A stretch of DNA of 64,000 bases, from assembly GCA_023459335.1 (NCBI GenBank), contig JAEWUO010000004.1:1-64000 (forward strand), read 5' to 3'. Below are positions 8,381 to 17,382 of this stretch, piece after piece. The position numbers were made by a program, and so were the translations under genes. This stretch comes from Bacillota bacterium (GTDB taxonomy: Bacteria > Bacillota > Clostridia > Christensenellales > CAG-138). The notes below the pieces were generated by a model. The model had not been told where the DNA came from and ran no database searches. It saw only the letters and a list, made by a program, of their open reading frames with translations. Every line of letters starts with the position of its first letter. Position 1 is the stretch's first letter.

Positions 8381-9532
8381 TCAAGTTCTCTGAAACAAAT
8401 GATCGGCCAGCCGCGCCGGAAGCGGACGGCTGACGCGGATCGCCGCCTTTGGGCAAAACTCCTGACAGCAAAAACAGCGGATGCATTTGCCCGTATCGAT
8501 GTTCGCGCGGCGGTCGGAAACGCGAATCGCCTTTGCCGGGCAGACGTTCGCGCACTCCCCGCAGCCGACGCACTGATCCCGATCGATCCTTGGGCTGTTG
8601 GCAAACATCTTGGATAAAATCGTTGCGATCATCGGATTTTTTGATCCCCAGAGCTTAACATCGTGCTTCGGCGTCAGCTTAAAATCCGGAACGACAAAAG
8701 ACGCAAGGTCGCCGGCTATCTTCAGCGCGGTGACATTCCCCGGGATCAGCCCGCGTTCAACCGCCGCTTTCAGTGTCGGTACGTCGGACACGCCGAGGTT
8801 CATCAGGTGCGAGGCCGCGAGGTCGAGCGCGTGTGGGCTGAAAGAAGCCAGAATCGCGCCCATGAATCGCGGGGTTCCACCCGAAGGGCCGTTTCCCTCC
8901 ATGGCAAGCACGCTATCGGCGATCGATAAACGGGGGCTGCACCATTCGCAGACGTCGACCAGCATGTTCGCAAACCGTTCGTGCGTGCTGTAACGATAGT
9001 GATATTCGGATTTCCGCATCCCCGGCACGGCGCCGAAGAAATTTTTGCAGGCGCCCGTGTAAGCCATCAGCCCGTGCGTTTTGATCTTGCAGAGGTCGAT
9101 CACCGCGTCCGCCTTGACCAGATAACCGGTTACCTGAAATTCCTTTGCTTCCACCGCGTTCGGGTTGGATACGTCCAAAATGGAGAAATCGTCGTTCAGC
9201 TGCGCCCCGGTCGGAATCACCGCCCGCATTCCGGTGGTGGAATAGATCGAAGACAGATACGCCGCGGCAAACGGCCCGCCCGGGCTGTCTCCCAGAACGA
9301 CGTTCGCCCCCCGTTCGATCAGAAGCTCGCAGAGCGCGACCGCAACCTGCGGATGAACGGACGCCGCTTTTTCCGGCTTTACGTGCATCATCAGATTCGC
9401 CTTTACGGCGATTCTCATGCCGGGGGTTACCCAGTCGAGTCCATGGATCGGCGCGAGCGCGGCGCTCAGCGCGTCTTTTACCGTATGCGGTTCGTAGCTT
9501 TCACAACGCGCGATAGCGACGTCATAGTTCAT
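8381..9532 (-). CDS. DUF362 protein with two 4Fe-4S clusters
   Basis: A 383-residue protein. Residues 1-300 match the DUF362 domain (VKANLMMHVKPEKAASVHP, then GDSPGG, and KTHGLMAYTGACKNFFG). The C-terminus is a two-cluster ferredoxin: CVGCGECANVCPAKA and CIRCFCCQEFCPKAA supply eight cysteines. DUF362-ferredoxin fusions are widespread in anaerobes and presumed redox-active; the substrate is unknown. Presence of bacterial ferredoxin clusters fits an anaerobic host. It is a single gene, with the repeat cluster lying just upstream. Confidence 0.85.
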   Translation of the reverse strand: MNYDVAIARCESYEPHTVKDALSAALAPIHGLDWVTPGMRIAVKANLMMHVKPEKAASVHPQVAVALCELLIERGANVVLGDSPGGPFAAAYLSSIYSTTGMRAVIPTGAQLNDDFSILDVSNPNAVEAKEFQVTGYLVKADAVIDLCKIKTHGLMAYTGACKNFFGAVPGMRKSEYHYRYSTHERFANMLVDVCEWCSPRLSIADSVLAMEGNGPSGGTPRFMGAILASFSPHALDLAASHLMNLGVSDVPTLKAAVERGLIPGNVTALKIAGDLASFVVPDFKLTPKHDVKLWGSKNPMIATILSKMFANSPRIDRDQCVGCGECANVCPAKAIRVSDRRANIDTGKCIRCFCCQEFCPKAAIRVSRPLPARLADHLFQRT

Positions 9533-9554
9533 TAGTGTTCTCTCAATCTGATCA

Positions 9555-9727
9555 GGTTTCTATTTATATCGATCTGGAATGATCTCCAATGAAGGTCCCC
9601 CTTTTACAGTTCCAGTTTATTTCGATCTGGAATGATCTCCAATGAATGGTTCCCTTTTACAGTTCCAGCTTATTTCGATCTGGAATGATCTCCAAAGAAT
9701 GGTCCCCCTTTTACAGTTCCAGCTCCC
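9555..9727. repeat. Three 53-54 bp direct repeats resembling IS21-family ends
   Basis: The motif GATCTGGAATGATCTCCAA occurs at 9571, 9624 and 9677, and TTTTACAGTTCCAG at 9602, 9655 and 9709, giving three imperfect units with a 53-54 bp period. Each unit contains GGTCCC-like and TTCCAG/CTGGAA motifs, like the repeated transposase-binding sites at IS21-family termini. No istA/istB genes are present. The last unit supplies the final codons and stop of the pseudouridine synthase gene. Confidence 0.6.
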
Positions 9728-11039
9728 GCAGGCTCTCGAAAACATCCCCGGCGATTTCCAGCCGCTTGGCCAGAAGCTGTTGGGTTTTTTGCTTGCGGAG
9801 CTTGTTGAACTCCCGGTCTCCGTATTTATCGTCCCCCAGCACGGGGTGGCCGATCGCCGCCATCTGCACGCGGATCTGGTGCGTGCGCCCCGTGAAGAGT
9901 TCGATCTCCACGAGACTCGCCTCGCCGTCGCTTTTCAGCACGCGATAGCTCAGCTCGCACCGCAGCGCGCCCGTGTCGCCCTCGCGGCAGAGGCGGACAA
10001 ACGATTCGTCCGCGTCCTTTTGCACCCATTGGACGAGATGATCCGCCCCTTTCGGCGCGCCGCGCACGACGGCGTGATAAATCTTGCGCAGTTCGTGCGA
10101 AAAGAAGAGCCTCTCGTATTCTTCCGCGGCCTCCTCCGTCCGTGCGAAGAGCACGATCCCCTCGGTGTTCGCGTCCAGCCGGTGCACGGGGTACACATTC
10201 TCAAGGAGCGATTCCAATTCGCCGAGCAGTTCCCCCTCCGTCTCCACGCCCGCGTTTTTATCCACGACGACGCATCTCTCATCCAGATATACCCCGCGGC
10301 AGGCGGAGAACGCCGGCAGGAGCGCGATCTGCGCCGCAAACCGCGTTTCGCTCCACGGCGGTGAGGAGAAGAACGTCATCGGTTCCTTCAGCGTCGGATG
10401 CGTCAGCGTGAGCGCGTACGCCCAGAGGCGGATCTGTTCGCCTGCGTTTTCGTTCGGCGCATACCGCTGGTCGCCGTAGACCGGATATCCCGCGTTTTTC
10501 AGCTGCACGCGGATCTGGTGCGGCCGGCCGGTGTAGAGTTCGATGTCTAATAGCGCGGTATCCTCCGCCTGTCCCAGAAGGGAGTAGCGCAGCCGCGCTT
10601 CCTTTGCACCCTCCGTCCCTTTTGTTACCACGCGCGAAGAGAACGTCGCCTCGTCCTTATAAAGCCAGTCGGTCAGGCTTTCCTGCGGTTTCGGGTGTCC
10701 CGTCACGATGGCGGCATATCGCTTCTTCGCTTCGTGCGAATGAAACTGCGCGGTGAGGCGCGCCGCGGCCTTGCTGGTCTTTGCGAACGCCATCACGCCG
10801 CCGACGGGCCGGTCGAGCCGGTGCACGAGGCCGAGATACGCCTCGCCGGGCTTGTCATATCGCGCGCGCAGATACGCTTTCAGAAGCGAGAGCAAATCCT
10901 CGTCGCCGGAGCTGTCCGCCTGCACGGGCAGGTTGACGGGCTTCTCGACCACGAGCAGGTGGTTGTCTTCGTATAAAATGCGGATGCCGCTCTCCGTGCG
11001 TTCGTCCCGCCGGAGTTTGGAGAGGGGTTGCTCTTCCAA
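9711..11039 (-). CDS. Tandem double RluA-family pseudouridine synthase
   Basis: A 442-residue protein made of two complete RluA-type catalytic domains. Domain 1 (about 18-225) has HRLD at 73-76 and GRPHQIRVQ at 171-179. Domain 2 (about 248-442) has HRLD at 286-289 and GRTHQIRVQ at 384-392. Each HRLD carries the catalytic aspartate (D76, D289) that isomerises uridine in rRNA or tRNA. No S4 domain is seen. Family members are usually 220-330 residues with one domain, so this is a fusion or tandem duplication. The last residues (ELEL-stop) lie in the adjacent direct repeat, so the C-terminus was probably rewritten by an insertion. It lies 17 bases downstream of the methyltransferase gene and is likely co-transcribed. 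Confidence 0.85.
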   Translation of the reverse strand: MEEQPLSKLRRDERTESGIRILYEDNHLLVVEKPVNLPVQADSSGDEDLLSLLKAYLRARYDKPGEAYLGLVHRLDRPVGGVMAFAKTSKAAARLTAQFHSHEAKKRYAAIVTGHPKPQESLTDWLYKDEATFSSRVVTKGTEGAKEARLRYSLLGQAEDTALLDIELYTGRPHQIRVQLKNAGYPVYGDQRYAPNENAGEQIRLWAYALTLTHPTLKEPMTFFSSPPWSETRFAAQIALLPAFSACRGVYLDERCVVVDKNAGVETEGELLGELESLLENVYPVHRLDANTEGIVLFARTEEAAEEYERLFFSHELRKIYHAVVRGAPKGADHLVQWVQKDADESFVRLCREGDTGALRCELSYRVLKSDGEASLVEIELFTGRTHQIRVQMAAIGHPVLGDDKYGDREFNKLRKQKTQQLLAKRLEIAGDVFESLRELEL

Positions 11040-11056
11040 TTCGTTCTCTTTCTTTT

Positions 11057-11917
11057 TTATGATTTGTCCGGCGTCCAGCGTCCGCTGGAGCCGCAGGGCA
11101 GCACGAGATCGTCCCGTTCGATCGGCAGGCCCACCTCGTCGGAAACGACAAAGCCTTCCGGCAGGGCGACGCGCAGCACGTTTTTCAGCACGCTCGCGGC
11201 GAGGCCGGTCGTGTAGGAGTTGATCAGGAAAAACGCGGGTGATTCGCTCAAGAGCGCGGCGCAGTCGGAAACGAGCGGATAAAGATCGTTTTCGATCTTC
11301 CAGAGTTCGCCCGTCGGCCCTCTGCCGTAGCTCGGCGGGTCCATGACGATCCCGTCATAGCGGCTGCCGCGCCTCAGTTCGCGCTTGACGAACTTGACGC
11401 AGTCGTCCACGATGTAGCGCACCGGCGCGCCGCCAAGCCCGCTCGCGGCGGCGTTGTCCTTCGCCCAGTTGACCATGCCCTTTGCCGCGTCCACGTGAAC
11501 GACCTCCGCGCCGGACGCCGCGCAGGCGACCGTCGCCCCGCCCGTGTAAGCAAAGAGGTTTAATACTTTCGGCGCACGGCCGTACGTTTGTTTCCAGCGG
11601 TCGAGTTCCCCGCGCATCCAGTCCCAGTTGACCGCCTGTTCGGGGAAAAGACCCGTATGCTTGAAGCCCGTCGGGCGCACGATGAACGTCAGATCGCGAT
11701 ATTGCACCCTCCAGCTGTCGGGCAGGGTTTTCTTCGCTTCCCAGTGTCCGCCGCCGGATTCGGAACGGATATACACCGCGTCCGCCGCGCGCTCGGCCAT
11801 CGGCCAGACCGCCTGCGGGTCGGGGCGCAGCAGGGTTACTCCTTTCCAGCGCTCCAGCTTCATGCCGCCGCCCGCGTCCAGCACGCGAAAATCGTTCCAT
11901 CCGTCCGCTAAAAACAT
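11057..11917 (-). CDS. Class I SAM-dependent methyltransferase (RlmI/COG1092-like)
   Basis: A 286-residue predicted RNA methyltransferase. The SAM-binding motif I is NLFAYTGGATVACAASGA, followed by acidic VHVDAAKGMV and the catalytic loop DPPSYGRGP. This order matches the Methyltrans_SAM / RlmI-K group acting on rRNA bases. It lacks the N-terminal PUA domain of E. coli RlmI. The start at 11917 is chosen over an upstream in-frame ATG because CGGAGGAGA lies eight bases before it. It sits upstream of the double pseudouridine synthase, giving a small RNA-modification operon. The exact target base is unknown. Confidence 0.75.
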   Translation of the reverse strand: MFLADGWNDFRVLDAGGGMKLERWKGVTLLRPDPQAVWPMAERAADAVYIRSESGGGHWEAKKTLPDSWRVQYRDLTFIVRPTGFKHTGLFPEQAVNWDWMRGELDRWKQTYGRAPKVLNLFAYTGGATVACAASGAEVVHVDAAKGMVNWAKDNAAASGLGGAPVRYIVDDCVKFVKRELRRGSRYDGIVMDPPSYGRGPTGELWKIENDLYPLVSDCAALLSESPAFFLINSYTTGLAASVLKNVLRVALPEGFVVSDEVGLPIERDDLVLPCGSSGRWTPDKS

Positions 11918-12067
11918 CCGGTTTCTCCTCCGCGCGGCTCCCGCCGCAGACTTACGGGTAAATATCATCCGTTCGATTGAACAGTATCAGTATACCGATT
12001 TTGCCTGCAAACGAAAAGGACGGATTTTTTCGCGGCCTTTTGCGCGGCATCGCCGCGCGCGTATCTG

Positions 12068-12096
12068 TTGCGCTTCGAACCCGTTTTCGGTATACT
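12068..12096 (+). promoter_or_regulatory. Promoter of the SDR gene, predicted leaderless or very short leader
   Basis: TTGCGC (12068-12073) and TATACT (12091-12096) are separated by 17 bases. The first ATG of the SDR gene is at 12104, seven bases beyond the -10 box. Confidence 0.7.
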
Positions 12097-12103
12097 TTTG
12101 CCC

Positions 12104-13000
12104 ATGGATGGGAACATGAACGGAAAAACCGTGATCGTGACGGGCGCGAATTCCGGCATCGGCAAAGCGACCGCCGCGCAGCTGGCGGACCTGGGGGCGA
12201 CGGTCGTCCTCGCCTGCCGGTCCAAGGAACGAGGGGAAGCCGCGATGAGCGAGCTGATGTGTTTCGGCGGCCGCTGTTTCGACCTTATGCAGCTCGATCT
12301 GGCCGACCTCGAGAGCGTACGCGCGTTCGCCGCCGCGTTCGCCGCGAAATACGGCCGCCTCGACGTGCTGGTCAACAACGCCGGCATCCTCGGCAGGAGG
12401 CGGGAAGAAACCCGTCAGGGTTTCGAACTGACCTTCGGGGTGAATTATCTCGGCGCGTTTCTTCTTACGCTGCTGCTGCTCCCGCTGCTGGAGAAAAGCG
12501 GGCAGGGCCGCGTCGTCATGATGTCGAGCGTCGCCCACGGCTGGGGAGACGTACGCTGGGACGATCTGAACTTCACGCGCGGTTATAACCGCTTTACCGC
12601 CTACGGGCACAGCAAACTATGCAATCTGCTCTTTACCCGCGCGCTGGCGCAGAAGCTCCGCGCGCGAGGCAGCCGCGTAACCATCAACGCCGTGCACCCG
12701 GGCATCGTCGCGACGGACATCGTGGTCAACCGCGCAAACGACCGCTTCCGCTGGGTGGCGCGCGCGATGAAAATCCTCTTTATGACCAGCGAAGAGGGCG
12801 CTCAGACAAGCGTGTTCCTCGCGAGCGATCCGGGGCTTTCAGGCGTGAGCGGCGAATATTTCTACCGCTGCCGGATCGAACCATCCAGCGCGGCTTCCAA
12901 AAACCTCGAGAGCGCAAACCGTCTCTACGCCCTGAGCCTTCGCCTCTGCGGTGTTTCTCCCGATCCTCTCTTGCCTCCGCCGCGCCGTGTTTCCATTTAA
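12104..13000 (+). CDS. Short-chain dehydrogenase/reductase
   Basis: A 298-residue NAD(P)-dependent oxidoreductase. The Rossmann glycine motif TGANSGIGKAT is at the N-terminus. NNAGILG, the catalytic serine in MMSSVAHG and the YGHSK active-site tyrosine/lysine follow in order. The closest recognisable group is the retinol-dehydrogenase-like/WW-oxidoreductase-like SDRs; the substrate is unknown. The first ATG (12104) would give a leaderless message. A second in-frame ATG at 12116 has GGATGGGA before it and is a possible alternative. It diverges from the methyltransferase operon and ends at a strong terminator. Confidence 0.85.
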   Translation: MDGNMNGKTVIVTGANSGIGKATAAQLADLGATVVLACRSKERGEAAMSELMCFGGRCFDLMQLDLADLESVRAFAAAFAAKYGRLDVLVNNAGILGRRREETRQGFELTFGVNYLGAFLLTLLLLPLLEKSGQGRVVMMSSVAHGWGDVRWDDLNFTRGYNRFTAYGHSKLCNLLFTRALAQKLRARGSRVTINAVHPGIVATDIVVNRANDRFRWVARAMKILFMTSEEGAQTSVFLASDPGLSGVSGEYFYRCRIEPSSAASKNLESANRLYALSLRLCGVSPDPLLPPPRRVSI

Positions 13001-13022
13001 GTATCGGTTTTTTCACCGCAGA

Positions 13023-13046
13023 ACCCGCGTTTTTCGCGGGTTTTTT
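13023..13046 (+). terminator. Rho-independent terminator of the SDR gene
   Basis: Stem ACCCGCG/CGCGGGT with a T5 loop followed by TTTTTT. Confidence 0.9.
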
Positions 13047-13128
13047 CTTCACAATCCGACAGTTTTACCGTGAAATCGTGGCAGGATTATTAACTTTTAT
13101 CGGTTTTGCTTTCGCCGTCAAACACTTT

Positions 13129-13137
13129 TGGTATAAT
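13129..13137 (+). promoter_or_regulatory. Extended -10 promoter of the PBP gene
   Basis: TGG-TATAAT gives a perfect -10 (13132-13137) with the extended TGn motif. The nearest -35-like box, TTGCTT, has a 20-base spacer, so the extended -10 probably dominates. Confidence 0.65.
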
Positions 13138-13183
13138 GATATCGCTTTACCGGGGGGTAAATTTCAAAGCACCGGGACGATTC

Positions 13184-16183
13184 ATGAAACGATTTTTTGC
13201 ATTGTTTATCGCACTCATCATGCTGGGTCTCATCGGTCTGAACCTGGGCTGTTCGATCGTGACGCGCGGCAGCGATTATTGTTACCGTTTTTTGGACTAT
13301 ATCTGCGCGCAGGACTTCGATAAGGCGTACGAAATGCTGGCGGACAGCATAAAAGCGCCGGAAACCGAAGAAGAACGCGAAAAACGCGTCGCCGCGGAAG
13401 AAAAGGAAAAGGAAGAAAACCGCAAGATCTGGCGGCAGGTATTCGGCTTGGACAAAGCCGAAACGCCGACGCCCGTGCCGGAAGGGGCGACACCTTCTTC
13501 CGAAGCCGCCGAAACCCCGACGCCCGAGCTTTCCACGCCGACTCCCGTGCCGGAAAACGGCCTTACGCCGGATCCCGCGACGGGTGAATACCCCACGGAC
13601 GAAACGTCCTCAACACCCGATCCGAATGAAACGCCGGATCTCGCAGCGACGCCCGATCCGAATGAAACGCCCGATCTTGCAACGACGCCCGACCCGAATA
13701 TGGCAGATGCGAGCAATATTCCGGCCGACCAGCGCGATACGGACATAACACCCGCGCCGGGCGTCACGGCGACGCCGAGCGCAAGCGATACGCCGGACCC
13801 GAATGCAACGCCGGACCCGAATGCGACGGCGACCCCGACGCCGGATCCCAACGCCACCCCGACGCCCGCGCCCACGGACGCGAACGGCGACGGCGTGCCC
13901 GACGAGATGGAAACCACGATTACGAAAGTAGAGTTCATCGAGCGTTACCAGAGCATCTTCGACGAACTGGAGCTCACCGGCATCGATTATACCGCCACCG
14001 ACGTGCTCGACGGCGAGATCATCGCACGCGTAAACTATTCGCTCACCTACCACAGCGCGCGTGCGGACGAGGACCTGACCTATAATTTTGTGATCGAGGC
14101 AAACCGCATCGAGCACCGCTGGACGATCAACTGGTCGCCCAGCCTGATCTTCCCTGAAATGCAGTGGGGCGACAGCCTCCGCGTCGGCGTGCTGCAGGCA
14201 AACCGCGGCGAGATTCTCGCTTATGGCGAACCCTATGCGCAGAACGTAAACGCGGTCACGGTATTCTGCGTGCCGAGCACGATTCCGAACGTGGACGAAT
14301 TCATCCGTTCGGTCGCGGCCGTTCCTGAGATGGAGATGACCGAAAACGACGTGCGCACGGCGCTTAAAAAAGTCCGCAACGACTTCGTCAAACTCAAAAC
14401 GTTCTATCCCGACGAGGCGACAATGGATTTAAAGCAGCGGTTGCTCGCCATCACAGGCCTCGCCATCGATACGGCGAACTACGGCACGCTGCGGTTTTAC
14501 CCGAACGGCAGCTCACTCTGCCACATCGTCGGCTACGCCGGTATCATTTCCAAAAAAGAGAAGATCAATTATGAAACCTACGGCGATATCCGCTACGACG
14601 CGGCAAACGACCGTTATGTGACTACGCCGACGCGTTATAACGGCGACAGCTATATCGGAAAATACGGTCTGGAGCAGCTTTACGAAGACCAGCTTCTGGG
14701 CACCAACGGACGCTTTACCTATATTCAGACCAAGGAGGGCGGCAGCCGCGGCATGCTCTATTCCACCAACGCGGTGGACGGCAACGACTTGCACCTGACC
14801 ATCATCCCCGAGCTGCAGGAGCGTCTCGAAGACGTGGTTGACACCGTGGTATACGACGATCAGCTGCACGGCTGCGTCATCGTCCTCAATCCCAAGACCG
14901 GCGCGCTCCAGGCAATGACTTCCTGGCCGGGCTTCGACCTGAACGACCTGAGCCGAGGCCTCCCGATCGAAGAGTGGGAAGCGCTGCAGAACGACCCGAC
15001 AATTCCTCTTTACAACCGCGCCACGCAGGGCTTGTACACGCCCGGGTCGGTGTTTAAGCTCATGACAAGCGCGGCGCTGCTGGAGTCCAATTCCATGACG
15101 GTCAACGACGTATTCCCCGCCTCGGAGGAGATCAAGACCGATACCTGGTATCCTTCCGAGACGTTTCTGAAAAACCTCGCCGACAACTCCAGTACGGAGA
15201 CCTGGAAAGATCAGAGCCATGACCGGCCGCTGGTCCGTACACGCAGCGACAGCCGCCCTTCGCCGATGAACATGACCAACTCCGTCATCTCGTCGGACAA
15301 CCTTTTCTTCTCCTATGCGGCGATGCGCATGGGCTGGACAAAGTTTAAAGCGTTTATGGAACAAATCGGCTGGAATACGACGCTCCAGCTCGAAGCGGAC
15401 GACACCGAACCGCGCCTGTACTGGCAGATCAATCCGAGCGACACGGAAAAAGTCGCGTGGATGAACCTTGCCGAAGGCGGCACCAGTATCTGGCAGGAAA
15501 ACCCGGACGGAAGCTACAGCGAAGTCCCCAATGTGCACCTCGTGCTCGATAAAAAGCTCTACGGCCTCGACGTTAGCCAGGCGCAGCTGGCCAACCAGCG
15601 CGATACGGAGCATCCGCTCAACGAATACGACCTCGCTGTGACCGGATACGGGCAGGGCGAGATTCTGATGTCGCCGCTGCAGATGGCCTGCTACGCCTCC
15701 GCGTATGCCAACGACGGAACGGTCATGCAGCCGTATATCGTGGACTCCATCTGGCACGCGGACGGCACAAATTATACTCTCGTCAAGCAAAACGAACCGA
15801 AGATTTACCGCACGATCCTCCAGAAGGGCACGATCGACAACCTGTATCCAGCTCTGTTGGAGGTTTGCATCAACGGTACGGCGCGCTGGCTGAACAAGAG
15901 CTTCATCACGAAGCGTCCGCTCGACCTCGGATACACGATGGCGGGGAAAACGGGGACCGCGGAAATCAACAACGACAAAACAAAGGAACTCGCCTGGTTC
16001 ATCTGCTGGCGGGACAGCAAGGACGGCGTGAAGGTAGACGCCTCCAACGCGCGGCTCGTCTGCATCATGCTGGAAATCGACCTGACAAAAGCGCCGACCG
16101 AATGGGAACAGATGAAATTCGATATCGCACGCTCGCTTTTAAAAGACGACGTGCTGAACGAAACCGAAGGCGCCGCCGGTTAA
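13184..16183 (+). CDS. Class B penicillin-binding protein with NTF2-like domain and Thr/Pro linker
   Basis: A 999-residue peptidoglycan transpeptidase anchored by an N-terminal segment (about 4-26). The transpeptidase triad is intact: SVFK at 622-625, SDN at 704-706 and KTG at 922-924. An NTF2-like (MecA_N) domain precedes it. That domain is split: its first helices (RFLDYICAQDFDKAYEMLAD) are separated from the continuation (EFIERYQSIFDELELTG ... NWSPSLIFPEMQWGD) by a charged coil and a TPDPN-rich stretch of about 140 residues (about 94-232). Class B PBPs of this group cross-link stem peptides outside the membrane. The gene is larger than its usual 680-720-residue relatives because of the linker. 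murG follows after a terminator hairpin, consistent with a wall-synthesis role. The ATG at 13184 fits the membrane anchor. Confidence 0.88.
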   Translation: MKRFFALFIALIMLGLIGLNLGCSIVTRGSDYCYRFLDYICAQDFDKAYEMLADSIKAPETEEEREKRVAAEEKEKEENRKIWRQVFGLDKAETPTPVPEGATPSSEAAETPTPELSTPTPVPENGLTPDPATGEYPTDETSSTPDPNETPDLAATPDPNETPDLATTPDPNMADASNIPADQRDTDITPAPGVTATPSASDTPDPNATPDPNATATPTPDPNATPTPAPTDANGDGVPDEMETTITKVEFIERYQSIFDELELTGIDYTATDVLDGEIIARVNYSLTYHSARADEDLTYNFVIEANRIEHRWTINWSPSLIFPEMQWGDSLRVGVLQANRGEILAYGEPYAQNVNAVTVFCVPSTIPNVDEFIRSVAAVPEMEMTENDVRTALKKVRNDFVKLKTFYPDEATMDLKQRLLAITGLAIDTANYGTLRFYPNGSSLCHIVGYAGIISKKEKINYETYGDIRYDAANDRYVTTPTRYNGDSYIGKYGLEQLYEDQLLGTNGRFTYIQTKEGGSRGMLYSTNAVDGNDLHLTIIPELQERLEDVVDTVVYDDQLHGCVIVLNPKTGALQAMTSWPGFDLNDLSRGLPIEEWEALQNDPTIPLYNRATQGLYTPGSVFKLMTSAALLESNSMTVNDVFPASEEIKTDTWYPSETFLKNLADNSSTETWKDQSHDRPLVRTRSDSRPSPMNMTNSVISSDNLFFSYAAMRMGWTKFKAFMEQIGWNTTLQLEADDTEPRLYWQINPSDTEKVAWMNLAEGGTSIWQENPDGSYSEVPNVHLVLDKKLYGLDVSQAQLANQRDTEHPLNEYDLAVTGYGQGEILMSPLQMACYASAYANDGTVMQPYIVDSIWHADGTNYTLVKQNEPKIYRTILQKGTIDNLYPALLEVCINGTARWLNKSFITKRPLDLGYTMAGKTGTAEINNDKTKELAWFICWRDSKDGVKVDASNARLVCIMLEIDLTKAPTEWEQMKFDIARSLLKDDVLNETEGAAG

Positions 16184-16241
16184 TTTTCTGTAGACAAACC
16201 CGGCGTTCGGGCATAAACTGAATTCGGAATCGTAAATAACG

Positions 16242-16276
16242 CCACACGATCGGTTCGCGCCGGTCGTGTGGTTTTT
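16242..16276 (+). terminator. Terminator or attenuator between the PBP gene and murG
   Basis: CCACACGA and TCGTGTGG form a long stem followed by TTTTT. It lies 21 bases before murG with no evident promoter between, so partial read-through into murG is likely. Confidence 0.75.
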
Positions 16277-16296
16277 CGGGGAGAAGCGAAAGCAGT

Positions 16297-17382
16297 ATGG
16301 AATTTTCAACGCGTGAAAACAAGCGGATCGTATTCACCGGCGGCGGCACCGCGGGGCACGTTACCCCGAATATCGCGCTTATCGAGCCGCTGCTCAAGGA
16401 AGGCTGGGACGTGCATTACATCGGCTCGGAAAACGGCATGGAAAAAGACCTGATCGAAGGCATCGACGGCGTAACTTTCCACGGCGTCTCGGCGGGCAAA
16501 CTGCGCCGCTACTTTTCCTGGAAGAATTTCATCGACCCGTTCCGCGTGATCAAGGGCTTTTTTCAGGCGCGCAAACTGATCCGGCAGATTCAGCCGGACG
16601 TAATCTTCAGCAAGGGCGGCTTCGTCTCCGTCCCCATCGTGCTCGCGGCGGGAAAGATCCCCGTCGTCGCGCATGAATCGGACTACTCCCCCGGGTTGAG
16701 CAACCGCATCGCCTCGCGGTTCACCGATCAGATCTGCGTAAGTTTCGAAGACACGCTGCCGCACGTTCCGAAAGGACGGGGCATCTTCACAGGAACCCCG
16801 ATCCGGCCCGCGCTCTACGGCGGCAGCCGCGGGCGCGCGCTGGCGTTCACCGGACTTTCCGGCGAAAAGCCCGTACTGCTCGTCATGGGCGGCAGCCTCG
16901 GCGCGCAGAAGCTTAACGAACTCGTCCGCGCCGCCTTGCCGGTTCTCTCGGAGGCTTACGACGTCATCCATCTCTGCGGCAAGGGCAAGGACGACTGCGG
17001 CTGCGTAGCCTGCGGATATCACCAATACGAATACATCGATAAAGAGCTGCCGGATTTGTTCGCGCTGAGCGATATCGTGCTCTCCCGCGCGGGGGCGAAC
17101 AGCGTATTCGAGCTGCTCGCGCTCAATAAGCCCAGCGTGCTCGTCCCGCTCACTTCCGCCAGCACGCGCGGAGACCAGCTGCTGAACGCGAAATATTTCG
17201 AGAAAAAGGGGTACGCACGCGTGCTCGACCAAAACACCGCGACGACGGAACAGCTGATCGGCGCGATCAACGAAGTCTATGCCGACCGCGCGCGCTACAC
17301 CGCCGCCATGTGCGCGGATACGCGTTCCGACGGAACGGATACGATCCTCGCAATCATCCGGGATGCGGCAAACCATGCGTAA
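16297..17382 (+). CDS. murG: UDP-GlcNAc:lipid I N-acetylglucosaminyltransferase
   Basis: A 361-residue membrane-associated GT28 enzyme that transfers GlcNAc to lipid I to make lipid II on the cytoplasmic face. Diagnostic motifs are all present: GGGTAGHVTPN near the N-terminus, HESDYSPGLSN, GTPIRP, GGSLGAQKLNE and SRAGANSVFEL with the sugar-nucleotide site. The length is normal. A weak GGGGAGAA ribosome site precedes the ATG. It lies after the PBP gene, away from a full dcw cluster, and its 3' end overlaps the next gene's start. Function is secure. Confidence 0.95.
   Translation: MEFSTRENKRIVFTGGGTAGHVTPNIALIEPLLKEGWDVHYIGSENGMEKDLIEGIDGVTFHGVSAGKLRRYFSWKNFIDPFRVIKGFFQARKLIRQIQPDVIFSKGGFVSVPIVLAAGKIPVVAHESDYSPGLSNRIASRFTDQICVSFEDTLPHVPKGRGIFTGTPIRPALYGGSRGRALAFTGLSGEKPVLLVMGGSLGAQKLNELVRAALPVLSEAYDVIHLCGKGKDDCGCVACGYHQYEYIDKELPDLFALSDIVLSRAGANSVFELLALNKPSVLVPLTSASTRGDQLLNAKYFEKKGYARVLDQNTATTEQLIGAINEVYADRARYTAAMCADTRSDGTDTILAIIRDAANHA

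Noticed and set aside
9555..9727. Possible CRISPR array
   Set aside because: Units of 53-54 bp repeat along nearly their whole length with no unique spacers, and no cas genes are present.
13106..13183. Upstream start for the PBP gene
   Set aside because: In-frame ATGs at 13106 and 13136 would place the start before or inside the -10 region; the start at 13184 gives a normal membrane anchor.
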